A stretch of DNA of 64,000 nucleotides from Sphingomonas sp. Leaf17. GTDB lineage: Bacteria; Pseudomonadota; Alphaproteobacteria; Sphingomonadales; Sphingomonadaceae. The translations under genes and the position numbers were made by a program. Under the pieces are notes generated by a model. The model was not told the origin of the DNA. It saw only the letters and a program-made list of their open reading frames with translations, and searched no databases. Below, in pieces: positions 33,563 to 44,105 of this stretch (position 1 is its first letter; each line of letters begins with the position of its first letter). Location of the stretch: the NCBI RefSeq assembly GCF_001421505.1, contig NZ_LMKL01000004.1:1-64000 (forward strand), written 5' to 3'.

Positions 33563-33707
33563 GTCTTTTCGGCCACACCCCCCATGGCTTGAGTCGGTGG
33601 ACCGCCCCGGACTCAAGATATGGGATATGCGACTCGGGACAGGAATCTCGAATCCAGCGTCGTTCGCCAGAGTCAAGATCGTCTGCTTGACGATACGGTT
33701 AAGAATC
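33561..33707. promoter_or_regulatory. cluster of eight GANTC methylation sites in the ccrM leader
   Basis: GANTC occurs at 33561, 33591, 33610, 33631, 33643, 33650, 33670 and 33703, all in 147 bp between rnhB and ccrM. Chance would give about one per 250-310 bp. The downstream gene encodes the enzyme expected to methylate these sites. In Caulobacter the ccrM promoter is also controlled by GANTC methylation, so an autoregulatory, cell-cycle-linked switch is likely. Confidence 0.75.
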
Positions 33708-33712
33708 GCTGA

Positions 33713-34882
<1,170 letters not shown>

Positions 34883-34892
34883 TAGGCGGTTG

Positions 34893-34998
34893 TTCCCCGG
34901 CGCGGGCCGGGGCCTGGTTGGGCACGCGATGATTGTCGAAACGCCGTCCATGGTTACATCGGTGTTCCCCACCGGACCCCGGCCTGCGCCGGGGAACA
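34893..34998. repeat. inverted pair of REP-like palindromes
   Basis: TTCCCCGGCGCGGGCCGGGG (34893-34912) and, about 65 bp on, ACCCCGGCCTGCGCCGGGGA (34976-34995) are near-identical when one is reverse-complemented. Each is itself a palindrome, so the pair forms a BIME-like unit. It fills most of the 145-bp gap between ccrM and folP. The same kind of inverted pair occurs at 46592-46683. Confidence 0.75.
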
Positions 34999-35027
34999 CG
35001 TTGATCCGAAGATCGGACCTGTAGCCA

Positions 35028-36101
35028 ATGACGCACCTTCGCCCCGTACAGTTCGTCGATACGCCGGTCGGGCGGGACGGGCACGTCGCGCGGCTGGCCG
35101 GGGGTATGCTGTGGTTCGCGGCCTATGACGTCATTGGTGCCGAGGGGCGGCGGACGATCGCCGTCGCCGATTTCGACGCCCACCTCGCCACATTGCCGAC
35201 CTCAGACGCGGAGCGACTGGCCGGTTATCACCGGGCGATCACGACCCCGCGGGTCGCCTGGTCGCTGGGCGACCGCGTGCTTCGGTTCGACCAGCCGGCG
35301 GTGGCGGGGATCCTGAACGTCACGCCCGACAGTTTTTCCGATGGCGGCACCCTGCACGATGATCCGGTCGCGGCCGCTGCTGCCGGGATCGACCTGGCGG
35401 CGGCGGGCGCGGCGCTGATCGACCTTGGCGGTGAATCCACCCGGCCGGGGGCGGCCGCGGTGTGGGAGGGAGACGAGATCGCGCGTGTCGTGCCTGTGGT
35501 CGAGCGGCTGGCCGGGGCGGGCACGCTGGTATCGGTCGACACGCGCAAGGCCGGGGTCATGGCGGCGGCTTTGAAGGCCGGGGCGCACATCGTCAACGAC
35601 GTCTCGGCGCTGCTGTGGGACGACCGCGCGCTGGCGGTGGTCGCTGGCGCGGGGTGTCCGGTGGTGCTGATGCACTCGCCCGACCCGAAGGCCGGCGGGC
35701 ATGGCCGCGACGGCTATGCCAATGTCCTGACCGATGTGTTCGACTGGCTGGAGGCGCGGATCGCGGCGGTTGTGGCCGGCGGGGTGGACCGCTCGCGGAT
35801 CATGGTCGATCCGGGTATCGGCTTCGGCAAGTCGCTGGCCGACAATGTGGCGCTGATGAACGGTCTGGCGCTGTTCCACGGTCTCGGCTGCCCGATCATG
35901 CTGGGGGCCAGTCGCAAGCGGATGATCGGCGCGCTGTCCCTGGAGGCACCGGTCGGCGAACGGCTGGGTGGGTCGATCGCGCTGGCGATGAAGGGGATCG
36001 AGGCAGGCGTACAGGTTCTGCGCGTCCATGACGTCGCCGAAACGGTGCAGGCGGCGCGCATCTGGCGCGGCCTGCGTGACGGGGCGCTTACCGCACGGTA
36101 A
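35028..36101 (+). CDS. folP: dihydropteroate synthase
   Basis: This 357-residue enzyme joins 6-hydroxymethyl-7,8-dihydropterin pyrophosphate and p-aminobenzoate in folate synthesis; it is the sulfonamide target. The catalytic TIM barrel occupies about 90-350: GILNVTPDSFSDGG, LIDLGGESTRPGA, VSVDTRKAGV, IVNDVSALL, VDPGIGFGKS, LGASRKRMIG and a C-terminal RVHDVAET. The first 90 residues are an N-terminal extension of unknown role beyond the usual 280-residue core. Upstream is the REP pair that separates it from ccrM. Confidence 0.94.
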   Translation: MTHLRPVQFVDTPVGRDGHVARLAGGMLWFAAYDVIGAEGRRTIAVADFDAHLATLPTSDAERLAGYHRAITTPRVAWSLGDRVLRFDQPAVAGILNVTPDSFSDGGTLHDDPVAAAAAGIDLAAAGAALIDLGGESTRPGAAAVWEGDEIARVVPVVERLAGAGTLVSVDTRKAGVMAAALKAGAHIVNDVSALLWDDRALAVVAGAGCPVVLMHSPDPKAGGHGRDGYANVLTDVFDWLEARIAAVVAGGVDRSRIMVDPGIGFGKSLADNVALMNGLALFHGLGCPIMLGASRKRMIGALSLEAPVGERLGGSIALAMKGIEAGVQVLRVHDVAETVQAARIWRGLRDGALTAR

Positions 36102-36174
36102 GGGGACCGCCGACCAACGCGCATCCGAATCGAATACCGCGCGTTCGAGCGGACTTGTAAAACGGGAACCCATC

Positions 36175-37059
36175 ATGATCGTCGACGCAACGCCCCGTCT
36201 GAGCCGGATCGTCACCGAAGTCTGGAAACCGCTGCTCATCCTGTTCGTGTGGGATGTCATCGTCACGGTCACCTATTACGTGCTGCCGTTCAAGGCTCCG
36301 TCGCTGCCGTTGACGCTGTTCGGCTCCGCGCTGGCGCTGTTCCTGGGGTTTCGCGACAATTCCGCCTATGAACGCTGGTGGGAGGGGCGGATCCTGTGGG
36401 GGTCGATGATCAATGCCTCGCGCAGTCTTGCCCGTGCGTCCCGCAACTATCTGCCGCAGGACGACGCGCTCGACATGAAGCGCACCATCGTCCTGCGACA
36501 GATCGCGTATGTGAACGCGCTGCGCTGCCAGTTGCGCAAGCAGCCCGCCGACCAGGAAGTGCTGCGATACCTGTCCAAGGGCGAAGCCGATTTCGCCCTG
36601 GAGCGGACCAATATCGCCAACGGGATCGTCGACGGAACCGGCCGGCGGATTGATCTCGCCCGGCGCAATGGCTGGATCGACACGATCCAGCAGGCCTCGT
36701 TCGAGCGCGTGCTGGTCGATATCGCCAATGCGCAGGGGGGCATGGAGCGGCTGAAGAATACGCCGCTGCCCAATCAGTACCGGTTCTTCCCGACGCTGTT
36801 CACACACATGTTCTGCGTGCTGTTGCCGATCGGCCTGGTCGAATCGCTTGGGTTCGCCACGCCGCTTGGGTCGACGGTGGCCGGGCTGATGTTCCTGGCG
36901 GTGCTGCAGATCGGCGACGATCTGGTCGATCCGTTCGCGAACACGGTTCACGACGTGCCGCTGAACGCGATGTGCCGGACGATCGAGATCGACCTGTTGC
37001 AGTCGATCGGCGACGAAGCCCCCAAGCCGCTCGCGCCGGAAAAGGGCATCCTGTGGTAA
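36175..37059 (+). CDS. bestrophin-like channel (UPF0187)
   Basis: This 294-residue membrane protein belongs to the bacterial bestrophin homologues, which form pentameric ion channels. Hydrophobic segments lie near residues 22-65 and 205-250. The signature RDNSAYERWWEGRILWGSMINASR is the bacterial counterpart of the bestrophin RW-containing motif. GDDLVDPFANTVHDVPLNAM near the C-terminus is also characteristic. The ATG at 36175 is preferred because the upstream in-frame ATG (36028) lies inside folP. Ion selectivity cannot be deduced. Confidence 0.88.
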   Translation: MIVDATPRLSRIVTEVWKPLLILFVWDVIVTVTYYVLPFKAPSLPLTLFGSALALFLGFRDNSAYERWWEGRILWGSMINASRSLARASRNYLPQDDALDMKRTIVLRQIAYVNALRCQLRKQPADQEVLRYLSKGEADFALERTNIANGIVDGTGRRIDLARRNGWIDTIQQASFERVLVDIANAQGGMERLKNTPLPNQYRFFPTLFTHMFCVLLPIGLVESLGFATPLGSTVAGLMFLAVLQIGDDLVDPFANTVHDVPLNAMCRTIEIDLLQSIGDEAPKPLAPEKGILW

Positions 37060-37140
37060 TCGCCCGACGATAAGTCCGCCGTCAGCTTGTGCCGGTCCAG
37101 CGGCCGTCCTACCTGCACCACGCACAAGGGGAATGGAACG

Positions 37141-38070
37141 ATGGCCGAAACGATCCTGTCCGTCGCGGGCGTGTCCAAGACGTACAAGGGCGGGTTCACG
37201 GCGCTGAAGCCCGTCGACCTGGACATCCGGCGCGGCGAAATCTTTGCGCTGCTCGGGCCGAATGGCGCCGGCAAGACGACGCTTATCAGCATCGTGTGCG
37301 GTATCGTGACGCCGACAACGGGGACGATCACGGTCGGCGGGCATGACGCGCTGACCGATTACAAGGCGGCCCGACGGATGATCGGGCTGGTCCCGCAGGA
37401 ACTGTCGACCGACGCGTTCGAGACGGTGATCGCCACCGTGAAGTTCAGCCGCCGCCTGTTCGGTCGGTCGGCCAACGACGGCTATATCGAACAGGTGCTG
37501 CGCGACCTGTCGCTCTGGGACAAGCGCGATACCAAGATCATGGCATTGTCGGGCGGCATGAAACGCCGGGTGCTGATCGCCAAGGCGCTGGCTCACGAAC
37601 CCGAACTGCTGTTCCTCGACGAGCCGACCGCCGGCGTTGACGTGGCCCTGCGCCGCGACATGTGGAAGCTGGTTCATCGCCTGCGCGAGGGCGGCACGAC
37701 GATCATCCTGACGACCCACTATATCGAGGAGGCCGAGGAGATGGCCGATCGGGTCGGCGTCATCAACAAGGGCGACCTGCTGCTGGTCGAGGACAAGGCG
37801 GCGCTGATGGCCAAGCTGGGCAAGCGGGAGATGGATATCACGCTGGTCGATCCGATGACCGCCATCCCCTCGGAGCTTGCCGAATGGCATCTGACGCTGG
37901 CCGACGAGGGGCATATCCTGCGCTATGTATTCGACGCGCAGGCGGAGCGGACCGGCATACCGTCGCTGCTGCGCAAGCTGGGCGACCTGGGCATCGCCTT
38001 CAAGGATCTCGAAACGTCGAAATCCAGCCTCGAAGACATCTTTGTCGATCTGGTGGAGACGCGCGCATGA
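37141..38070 (+). CDS. ABC-2-type exporter ATP-binding protein
   Basis: This is a 309-residue ATPase with Walker A GPNGAGKT (39-46), Q-loop VPQE, signature LSGGMKRR (136-143) and Walker [11 protein letters not shown] (D160-E161). The H-loop is [18 protein letters not shown]. The C-terminal 80 residues are the extension common to CcmA/DrrA/YadG-type exporters. Its stop overlaps the ATG of the permease gene (ATGA), so the pair is one operon. Substrate is unknown; YadG/YadH, drug and polysaccharide exporters share this form. Confidence 0.92.
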   Translation: MAETILSVAGVSKTYKGGFTALKPVDLDIRRGEIFALLGPNGAGKTTLISIVCGIVTPTTGTITVGGHDALTDYKAARRMIGLVPQELSTDAFETVIATVKFSRRLFGRSANDGYIEQVLRDLSLWDKRDTKIMALSGGMKRRVLIAKALAHEPELLFLDEPTAGVDVALRRDMWKLVHRLREGGTTIILTTHYIEEAEEMADRVGVINKGDLLLVEDKAALMAKLGKREMDITLVDPMTAIPSELAEWHLTLADEGHILRYVFDAQAERTGIPSLLRKLGDLGIAFKDLETSKSSLEDIFVDLVETRA

Positions 38071-38828
38071 ACGGCCACGGCATCTGGGCGATCTATCGCT
38101 TCGAAATGGCGCGTGCGCTGCGCACCCTGTGGCAGAGCCTGGTCACGCCGGTCATCACGACGTCGCTCTATTTCGTCGTGTTCGGCGGCGCGATCGGCAG
38201 CCGGATGCAGGCGGTCGACGGGGTCGGTTACGGCAGCTTCATCGTCCCCGGCCTCGTCATGCTGTCGCTGCTGACGCAGAGCATTTCGAACGCGTCGATC
38301 GGCATCTACTTCCCGAAGTTCACCGGCACCGTCTACGAACTCCTGTCCGCGCCGGTGTCGCCGATGGAACTGGTGATCGGCTATGTCGGGGCGGCGGCGA
38401 CCAAATCGGTCGTGCTGGGCCTCATCATCCTGGCGACCGCGGCGCTGTTCGTGCCGTTGCACATCGAACACCCCTTCGCGATGATCGCATTCCTGCTGCT
38501 GACCAGTGTCGCATTCAGCCTGTTCGGCTTCGTCATCGGCATCTGGGCTAACGGGTTCGAGCAACTGGCCATCGTCCCGTCGCTGCTCGTGACGCCGCTG
38601 ACCTTCCTTGGCGGGGCGTTCTACTCGATCGACATGCTGCCAGAGCCGTGGCGGACGGTCAGCCTGTTCAATCCGGTCGTCTATCTGGTCAGCGCCTTCC
38701 GCTGGAGTTTCTTCGGTTCGGGCGATGTGGCGGTGGGGGCCAGCCTGGCCGTGACGGTCGGTTTCCTGCTGCTCTGCCTCGTCGTGATCGCGGCGATCTT
38801 CCGCACGGGCTGGCGCCTGAAAAGCTGA
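38067..38828 (+). CDS. ABC-2-type transporter permease (YadH-like)
   Basis: This 253-residue inner-membrane protein has six hydrophobic segments (about 25-45, 60-80, 105-130, 140-165, 170-195, 225-245). The ABC-2 family motif region is present ([38 protein letters not shown], then [12 protein letters not shown]). It is translationally coupled to the ATPase gene upstream, together a full exporter of the YadG/YadH type. The cargo is not predictable. After its stop, 120 bp separate it from the chemoreceptor gene. Confidence 0.9.
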   Translation: MNGHGIWAIYRFEMARALRTLWQSLVTPVITTSLYFVVFGGAIGSRMQAVDGVGYGSFIVPGLVMLSLLTQSISNASIGIYFPKFTGTVYELLSAPVSPMELVIGYVGAAATKSVVLGLIILATAALFVPLHIEHPFAMIAFLLLTSVAFSLFGFVIGIWANGFEQLAIVPSLLVTPLTFLGGAFYSIDMLPEPWRTVSLFNPVVYLVSAFRWSFFGSGDVAVGASLAVTVGFLLLCLVVIAAIFRTGWRLKS

Positions 38829-38948
38829 TGTCGATCAGCGCGACCGGAAGGTTCCGTCCGCGTTAATCTAAATCAGAGGATTCGTTGGTACTTCGAAATC
38901 CGATCGCTGCGGCATCTGCGCCGTGGCCCGGATGATGAGGCTCTGTCC

Positions 38949-40808
38949 ATGTTCGCCAACCTGCCGATAGCCCGGAAGATCGGGATCTGCTTTACCGCCA
39001 TCGTACTGTCGGTCGCCGCCATGATGGCGGTCCTGTATGTCAGCACCGCACGGATCGAGACGGCGGCGGAAAACAGCGTGCGGGCCGAGGACGTCCACGC
39101 CACCACGCTGGACATGGAAATCGCCATCCTGCGTCAGAACAGCCAGGTGCGTGGCTTCCTCATCACCGGTGACCAGAATTACCTGAAACAGTATGACGAG
39201 GCGAAGGCCGATGGTGCCGCGGCGGCCATTAGGCTGGATGCGTTGCTGACAACGGCCGAGGCGCGGGCGCAGGTCGCCAGTTCCAATGGCAAGATCATCG
39301 ACTGGCGCGAGAAATGGGGTGACCCGCTGATCGCGCGGGTTCGCGCCGGCGACCAGATGGGCGCGCAGGCGGCCCTGCGGGAATCGAGCAAGACGGTGAC
39401 GATGCTGCCGGTACTGGCACCGTTGCGCGCGCTGCGCGCCGATGCGACGGTCACCCTGCGTGACAGCCGGGCCGAACAGGCGGCGGCGCTGACCACCGCG
39501 TTGCTGGCGTTGGCCATCGGTGGCGTCGTGATGATCGGTATTGCCGTTGCCCTGTCGTTGCTGCTCGGTCGCCAGCTGGCCCGGCCGATCCTGCGCCTGA
39601 CCGAGACGATGGGTGATCTGGCGGCGGGCAAGAACGACGTGGTCGTTCCCGACGCGGCGCGCTCCGACGAACTGGGCCGAATGTCGCAGGCGGTGCTGGT
39701 GTTCCGCGATGCCGCGATCAGCAAGGCGCAGAATGACGCCGAACAACGCGAGACGGTCGCCCAGCTGGGTGTCGCGCTTGGCCGGCTCGCCGACGCCGAC
39801 CTGACGACCCAGTTGTCGGGATTTCCGCCCGCCTATGCCGCGCTTGAACGCGATTTCAACGGCGCGATCCAGCAGCTTGCCGGCACGCTGGAGACGGTGC
39901 GGGCCTGTTCGGCGGGAATCGAAACCGGCACCGGCGAGATTTCGCGCGCCTCCGACGACCTGTCGCGCCGCACCGAGCAGCAGGCGGCCAGCCTGGAGGA
40001 AACGGCAGCGGCGATGGACGAGATCACCGCGACCGTGCGCCAGGCCGCGAGCGGGGCCGCAAGGGCCGATTCGGTGGTCGTCGACACCCGGGCCGAGGCG
40101 CATGCCGTCGGCGGTATCGTCCGCCAGGCGGTCGACGCGATGGGCGGAATCGAGCGGGCATCGGCCGAGATATCGGACATCATCTCGGTCATCGACGGCA
40201 TCGCCTTCCAGACCAATCTGCTGGCCCTGAACGCCGGTGTCGAGGCCGCGCGCGCGGGTGATGCCGGGCGTGGCTTCGCGGTCGTCGCCTCCGAAGTTCG
40301 CGCGCTCGCGCAGCGATCGGCCGATGCCGCCCGCGACGTGAAGACGCGGATCACCGCCAGCGTCGTGCAGGTCGATCGCGGCGTGGCGCTGGTGGGCGAG
40401 ACGGGCAAGGCGCTCGACCGCATCATCGGCCGGGTCGAGGAAATCGGCGGGCTGGTCTCGACGATCGCCTCGTCGGCCACGCAGCAGGCGCAGGGGATGG
40501 AACAGGTCAATATCGCGGTCGGCGAGATGGACGGCGTGACCCAGCAGAACGCGGCGATGGTCGAGGAAAGCAACGCCGCGGTCCGGACCCTGTCGTCCGA
40601 GGCGGAGGCGCTGCTGCGCCAGGTCGGGCGCTTCACCCTGCCAGCCGGAGGCCACCCGGCCGCCGCGTCGGCACCGGTCGCGATCCGTACCGCCCGGACC
40701 GCGCCCCCGGTCGCGCGCAGCCGCCCCGCCGCCGTGTCAGCGCGTCCCGCCACCCGCGGTGCGCTGGCGCTGAAGGTCGAGGCGGACGATGACTGGAGCG
40801 CGTTCTAA
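38949..40808 (+). CDS. methyl-accepting chemotaxis protein
   Basis: This is a 619-residue membrane chemoreceptor. TM1 lies at residues about 11-31, a four-helix-bundle-type sensor at 35-175, TM2 at about 180-202, then HAMP (RPILRLTETMGDLAAGKNDV). The C-terminal signalling hairpin has the tip [41 protein letters not shown] flexible Pro/Ala-rich linker follows, ending in DDDWSAF, which resembles the tethering pentapeptide (W-x-x-F) used to recruit CheR/CheB. Ligand unknown; it is a stand-alone gene. Confidence 0.93.
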   Translation: MFANLPIARKIGICFTAIVLSVAAMMAVLYVSTARIETAAENSVRAEDVHATTLDMEIAILRQNSQVRGFLITGDQNYLKQYDEAKADGAAAAIRLDALLTTAEARAQVASSNGKIIDWREKWGDPLIARVRAGDQMGAQAALRESSKTVTMLPVLAPLRALRADATVTLRDSRAEQAAALTTALLALAIGGVVMIGIAVALSLLLGRQLARPILRLTETMGDLAAGKNDVVVPDAARSDELGRMSQAVLVFRDAAISKAQNDAEQRETVAQLGVALGRLADADLTTQLSGFPPAYAALERDFNGAIQQLAGTLETVRACSAGIETGTGEISRASDDLSRRTEQQAASLEETAAAMDEITATVRQAASGAARADSVVVDTRAEAHAVGGIVRQAVDAMGGIERASAEISDIISVIDGIAFQTNLLALNAGVEAARAGDAGRGFAVVASEVRALAQRSADAARDVKTRITASVVQVDRGVALVGETGKALDRIIGRVEEIGGLVSTIASSATQQAQGMEQVNIAVGEMDGVTQQNAAMVEESNAAVRTLSSEAEALLRQVGRFTLPAGGHPAAASAPVAIRTARTAPPVARSRPAAVSARPATRGALALKVEADDDWSAF

Positions 40809-40816
40809 CCGGCGGA

Positions 40817-42991
40817 TTATTCCTCCGGCCCGCCTTCCTCGTCGGACGGCGGCGCGCGGTCGTCGGCTTGCGGGCGGGGCGGGTCGTCACGACCGCCCCG
40901 CGCCGGGCCGACGGTGATGCTGCCATCCTCGCCCATCCGCAGGTTCAGGCCCATGCCCTCCAGCTCGCCGACGGCGGGGGCCTGGATGATCGGGTTGCCT
41001 TCGTCGTCGTAGAGGATCGTCGTGTCGGCTTCCGGGTCGACCGCCTCCTGCACCACGGGCGCCGCGACCGGGCGCAGGTTCAGCGCATCGCTCATGAAAT
41101 CGCGCCAGATCCGCGCCGGGATGCCGCCGCCCGACAGGCCCGGATTGGGCGTGTTGTCGTCGTTGCCGACCCACACGCCGACGACCAGATCCTGCGCGAA
41201 GCCGACGAACAGGGCGTCGCGATTGTCCTGCGTCGTGCCGGTCTTGCCGAACGCGTCGACGGTAAGCCCGGCGGCGCGACCGGTGCCGCGGATCGAGGCC
41301 GACAGCAGCGTCAGCATCTTTGCGCGAATATCCTCGGGAATGCTCCGCTCGCGCTCGGTCAGCGCCTGATACCACGGCTTTTGCTCGGCATCGGTCAGCC
41401 CGTGCGGCTGCACCGGATATTTGCCGTTGGCGATGGCGGCATAGGCCGCGGTCAATTCCAGCAAATTGACGGTCGAGGTGCCCAGGCCGATCGTCGCCTC
41501 GTTCGGGATCGGGCTGCTGATGCCCAGGTCGCGCGCGGCGCGGATCACCGCCTTGACCCCCACCTTCTGCGTCAGGCGGGCGGCGGCGACGTTGGACGAG
41601 CGCGCGAACGCCTGTTGCAGCGTGATCGGCCCCAGATAGCGGCCATCGCTGTTGCGGGGTTTCCAACCGGCGATCTCGACGGGCGAGTCCTCGATGATTG
41701 AATCCGGCGTCATGCCGTCGCGCATCGCCGCCAGATAGACGAACAGCTTGAAAGTCGATCCCGGCTGACGCTTGGCCTGCGTCGCGCGGTTGAACGGGCT
41801 GGTGCGGTAATTCTTGCCGCCGACCATCGCGACGACCCGGCCGTCGGGCCGCATCGCCACCAGCGCGACCTGTGCCTCGCGCAGGCCCGCGCGTTTCACG
41901 GCGCGCTCGGCGGTGCGTTGCAGATCGCGGTCGAGCGTGGTGCGGACGGTCGTCTCGGTCTTGATCTCGCCCGCCTGATCGCGCGCCTGCGGCAGGATCC
42001 AGTCGGCGAAATAGGTGCCGTTGGGCAACTGGTCGGGGCGGCTCGACAGAACCCGCTGCGGCTGGACGGCATCCGCCTCCCGCCTGGTGAGGAAGCCGGC
42101 GGCCTCCATCGCGCCGATGACGACCGCCTGCCGTTTGCGCGCGCCCGCCAGATTGGAGGTCGGGGCGAGCCGCGAGGGCGCCTTGACCAGCCCGGCCAGC
42201 ATCGCCGCTTGCCCCGTGTTCAGCGTCGCCGGCGTCCGACCGAAATAATGTTTGGCGGCGGCGGTGATGCCGTAGACGTTGTCGCCGAAATAGACGTTCG
42301 ACAGATAGCGCGAGAGGATCTCGTCCTTGGTCAGCCACGCCTCCAGCCAGACCGCGATCATCGCTTCCCGGATCTTGCGGCCGGCGGTGCGATCCGAATC
42401 GAGAAACGCGTTCTTGGCCAGCTGCTGCGTGATCGTGCTGCCGCCCTCGCGCACGCCGCCGGACCCCAGATTGTGAACCGCGGCGCGGGCGATGCCGCGC
42501 GGGTCGATGCCGAAATGCGAATAGAAACGCCGGTCCTCGATCGCCAGAAAGGCTTCGCGGACGTGCGGCGGCAGCTTGGCGGCATCGACCGGGGCGCCGA
42601 TGATCGCGCCCCGCCGGGCGATCGGCGTACCGTCGGCGGCGGTCAGCGTGATCGACGGCGGTGTCGGCGGCAGCAGCGATTTGGACAGCGGTGCCGTGAT
42701 CGCCAGCCACGCGATGGCGATCACCAGCAGGATGATGCCAACGCCAAGCCCGCGCCCGATCCAGCGGCCGATCGGTCGGCGTTGGCGTGGCGGCGGGGGC
42801 GGTGCCGGCGGAAACGGGTCGCCGCCGAAATCCTGGCGCGGCGGTATCGGGTCGATCGGCGCGAACGGATCGCGGATTCCGGCATAGGGCAACCCCGGCC
42901 GCGACAGGTCGACCCGGCCATGGTCGGCACTCTGCTGCCCCGGGTGCGGCTGGGGGCGCGGCTGGCCAGTATCGAACGGGTGAGGACGCAT
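40817..42991 (-). CDS. penicillin-binding protein 1A (bifunctional transglycosylase/transpeptidase)
   Basis: This 724-residue class A PBP synthesises peptidoglycan. It has a proline-rich cytoplasmic N-terminus (about 40-75), one membrane anchor (about 81-100), a GT51 glycosyltransferase domain with catalytic E152 in AIEDRRFYSHFGID and EGGSTITQQLAKN, and a transpeptidase domain with active-site S412 in RQPGSTFKLF, SSN and KTGTTQ. The acidic C-terminal tail is disordered-looking. It converges on the chemoreceptor gene with an 8-bp gap. A very long antisense-frame ORF across this region is only a reading-frame shadow. Confidence 0.94.
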   Translation of the reverse strand: MRPHPFDTGQPRPQPHPGQQSADHGRVDLSRPGLPYAGIRDPFAPIDPIPPRQDFGGDPFPPAPPPPPRQRRPIGRWIGRGLGVGIILLVIAIAWLAITAPLSKSLLPPTPPSITLTAADGTPIARRGAIIGAPVDAAKLPPHVREAFLAIEDRRFYSHFGIDPRGIARAAVHNLGSGGVREGGSTITQQLAKNAFLDSDRTAGRKIREAMIAVWLEAWLTKDEILSRYLSNVYFGDNVYGITAAAKHYFGRTPATLNTGQAAMLAGLVKAPSRLAPTSNLAGARKRQAVVIGAMEAAGFLTRREADAVQPQRVLSSRPDQLPNGTYFADWILPQARDQAGEIKTETTVRTTLDRDLQRTAERAVKRAGLREAQVALVAMRPDGRVVAMVGGKNYRTSPFNRATQAKRQPGSTFKLFVYLAAMRDGMTPDSIIEDSPVEIAGWKPRNSDGRYLGPITLQQAFARSSNVAAARLTQKVGVKAVIRAARDLGISSPIPNEATIGLGTSTVNLLELTAAYAAIANGKYPVQPHGLTDAEQKPWYQALTERERSIPEDIRAKMLTLLSASIRGTGRAAGLTVDAFGKTGTTQDNRDALFVGFAQDLVVGVWVGNDDNTPNPGLSGGGIPARIWRDFMSDALNLRPVAAPVVQEAVDPEADTTILYDDEGNPIIQAPAVGELEGMGLNLRMGEDGSITVGPARGGRDDPPRPQADDRAPPSDEEGGPEE

Positions 42992-43097
42992 GACAGGATC
43001 CGGACGGTGAACTGACTGTATTAGGCCGATAGGACAGTTGCCGCAAGCACCTGTCGCGTGCCATGTCTCTTATCGGAAACGGGCAGGAGCGTACAGC

Positions 43098-44105
43098 GTG
43101 CGGACAACGATCAAGGACGTGTCGCGGGAGGCGGGCGTCTCGATCAAGACGGTGTCGCGGGTGCTCAACAACGAGCGCTATGTCGGCACCGCGACGCGCG
43201 AGCGGGTGCAGGCCGCGGTCGCGGCACTGCATTTCCGTCCCAATCTGGCGGCGCGGTCGCTGGCCGGGCGGCGCAGTTTCCAGATCGGCCTGATCTGCGA
43301 CAACCCCAGCCCCTATTATGTCTATGAAATGCAGATGGGGGTGCGCGACCGGTGCGAGGCGGACGGGGTGCGGATGATTGCCCAGCCCTATGATCGCGGG
43401 TCGGAGCGGCTGCTGGACGATATCGCCGGGCTGATCGACACGACACGGGTGGACGGGCTGATCCTGACGCCGCCAATCTGCGACCATGTGGGGGTTCTGG
43501 AGATGCTGACGCAGCGCGGCGTCCGGTTCGTGCGGGTGTCGCCGGGGGCGGTAACGTCGCCCGCATCCTCGACCTTCATCGACAACCGCGCGGCGGCGCG
43601 GGCGATGACCGGGCATCTGCTGGCGGGCGGGCACCGGCGGATCGGCTTTGTCGGCGGCCTGCGGGACTATGCGACCAGCGCGCAGCGGCGGCTGGGCTAT
43701 CAGGATGCGCTCGCCGCGGCGGGGCTGGCCGCCGATCCGGCGCTCGACCGCGATGGGGGCTATACCTTTGCGTCCGGTGCGGCCGCCGGCGCGGACCTGC
43801 TGGCGATGCGCGATCGGCCGAGCGCGATCTTCGCGGCGAACGACGAGATGGCGGCCGGCGTGCTGACCGCCGCCCACCGGCTTGGCCTGCGTTTGCCACA
43901 GGATCTGGCGGTGGCCGGGTTCGGCGACGATGCGCTGGCCGGCTATGTCTGGCCGCCGCTGACCACCATTCGCCAGCCGGTGCGCCTGCTGGCGTGGAAC
44001 GCGGCCGACCTGCTGCTTGCCCCCGACGACGCGCCGGTCGAGGCGCGCGAGGTCGGGTTCGACCTCGTGGTGCGGGAATCCACGACGTCGGAGGCGACGG
44101 CCTAG
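43098..44105 (+). CDS. LacI-family transcriptional regulator (probable regulator of the sulfoquinovose-like cluster)
   Basis: This 335-residue repressor has the LacI headpiece TIKDVSREAGVSIKTVSRVLNN at residues 3-24, the hinge region NLAARSLAGRR and a periplasmic-binding-protein-like sugar domain (LICDNPSPYYVYEMQMGV, AIFAANDEMAAGVLTAA, TTIRQPV). A GTG start at 43098, 8 nt after AGGAG (43085-43089), gives the normal N-terminus; the ATG at 43038 would add 20 non-homologous residues. The two 17-bp operators at 45233 and 50307 have the central CG expected for LacI-family proteins. Its 3' end overlaps the exporter gene by 4 bp. Confidence 0.9.
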   Translation: MRTTIKDVSREAGVSIKTVSRVLNNERYVGTATRERVQAAVAALHFRPNLAARSLAGRRSFQIGLICDNPSPYYVYEMQMGVRDRCEADGVRMIAQPYDRGSERLLDDIAGLIDTTRVDGLILTPPICDHVGVLEMLTQRGVRFVRVSPGAVTSPASSTFIDNRAAARAMTGHLLAGGHRRIGFVGGLRDYATSAQRRLGYQDALAAAGLAADPALDRDGGYTFASGAAAGADLLAMRDRPSAIFAANDEMAAGVLTAAHRLGLRLPQDLAVAGFGDDALAGYVWPPLTTIRQPVRLLAWNAADLLLAPDDAPVEAREVGFDLVVRESTTSEATA

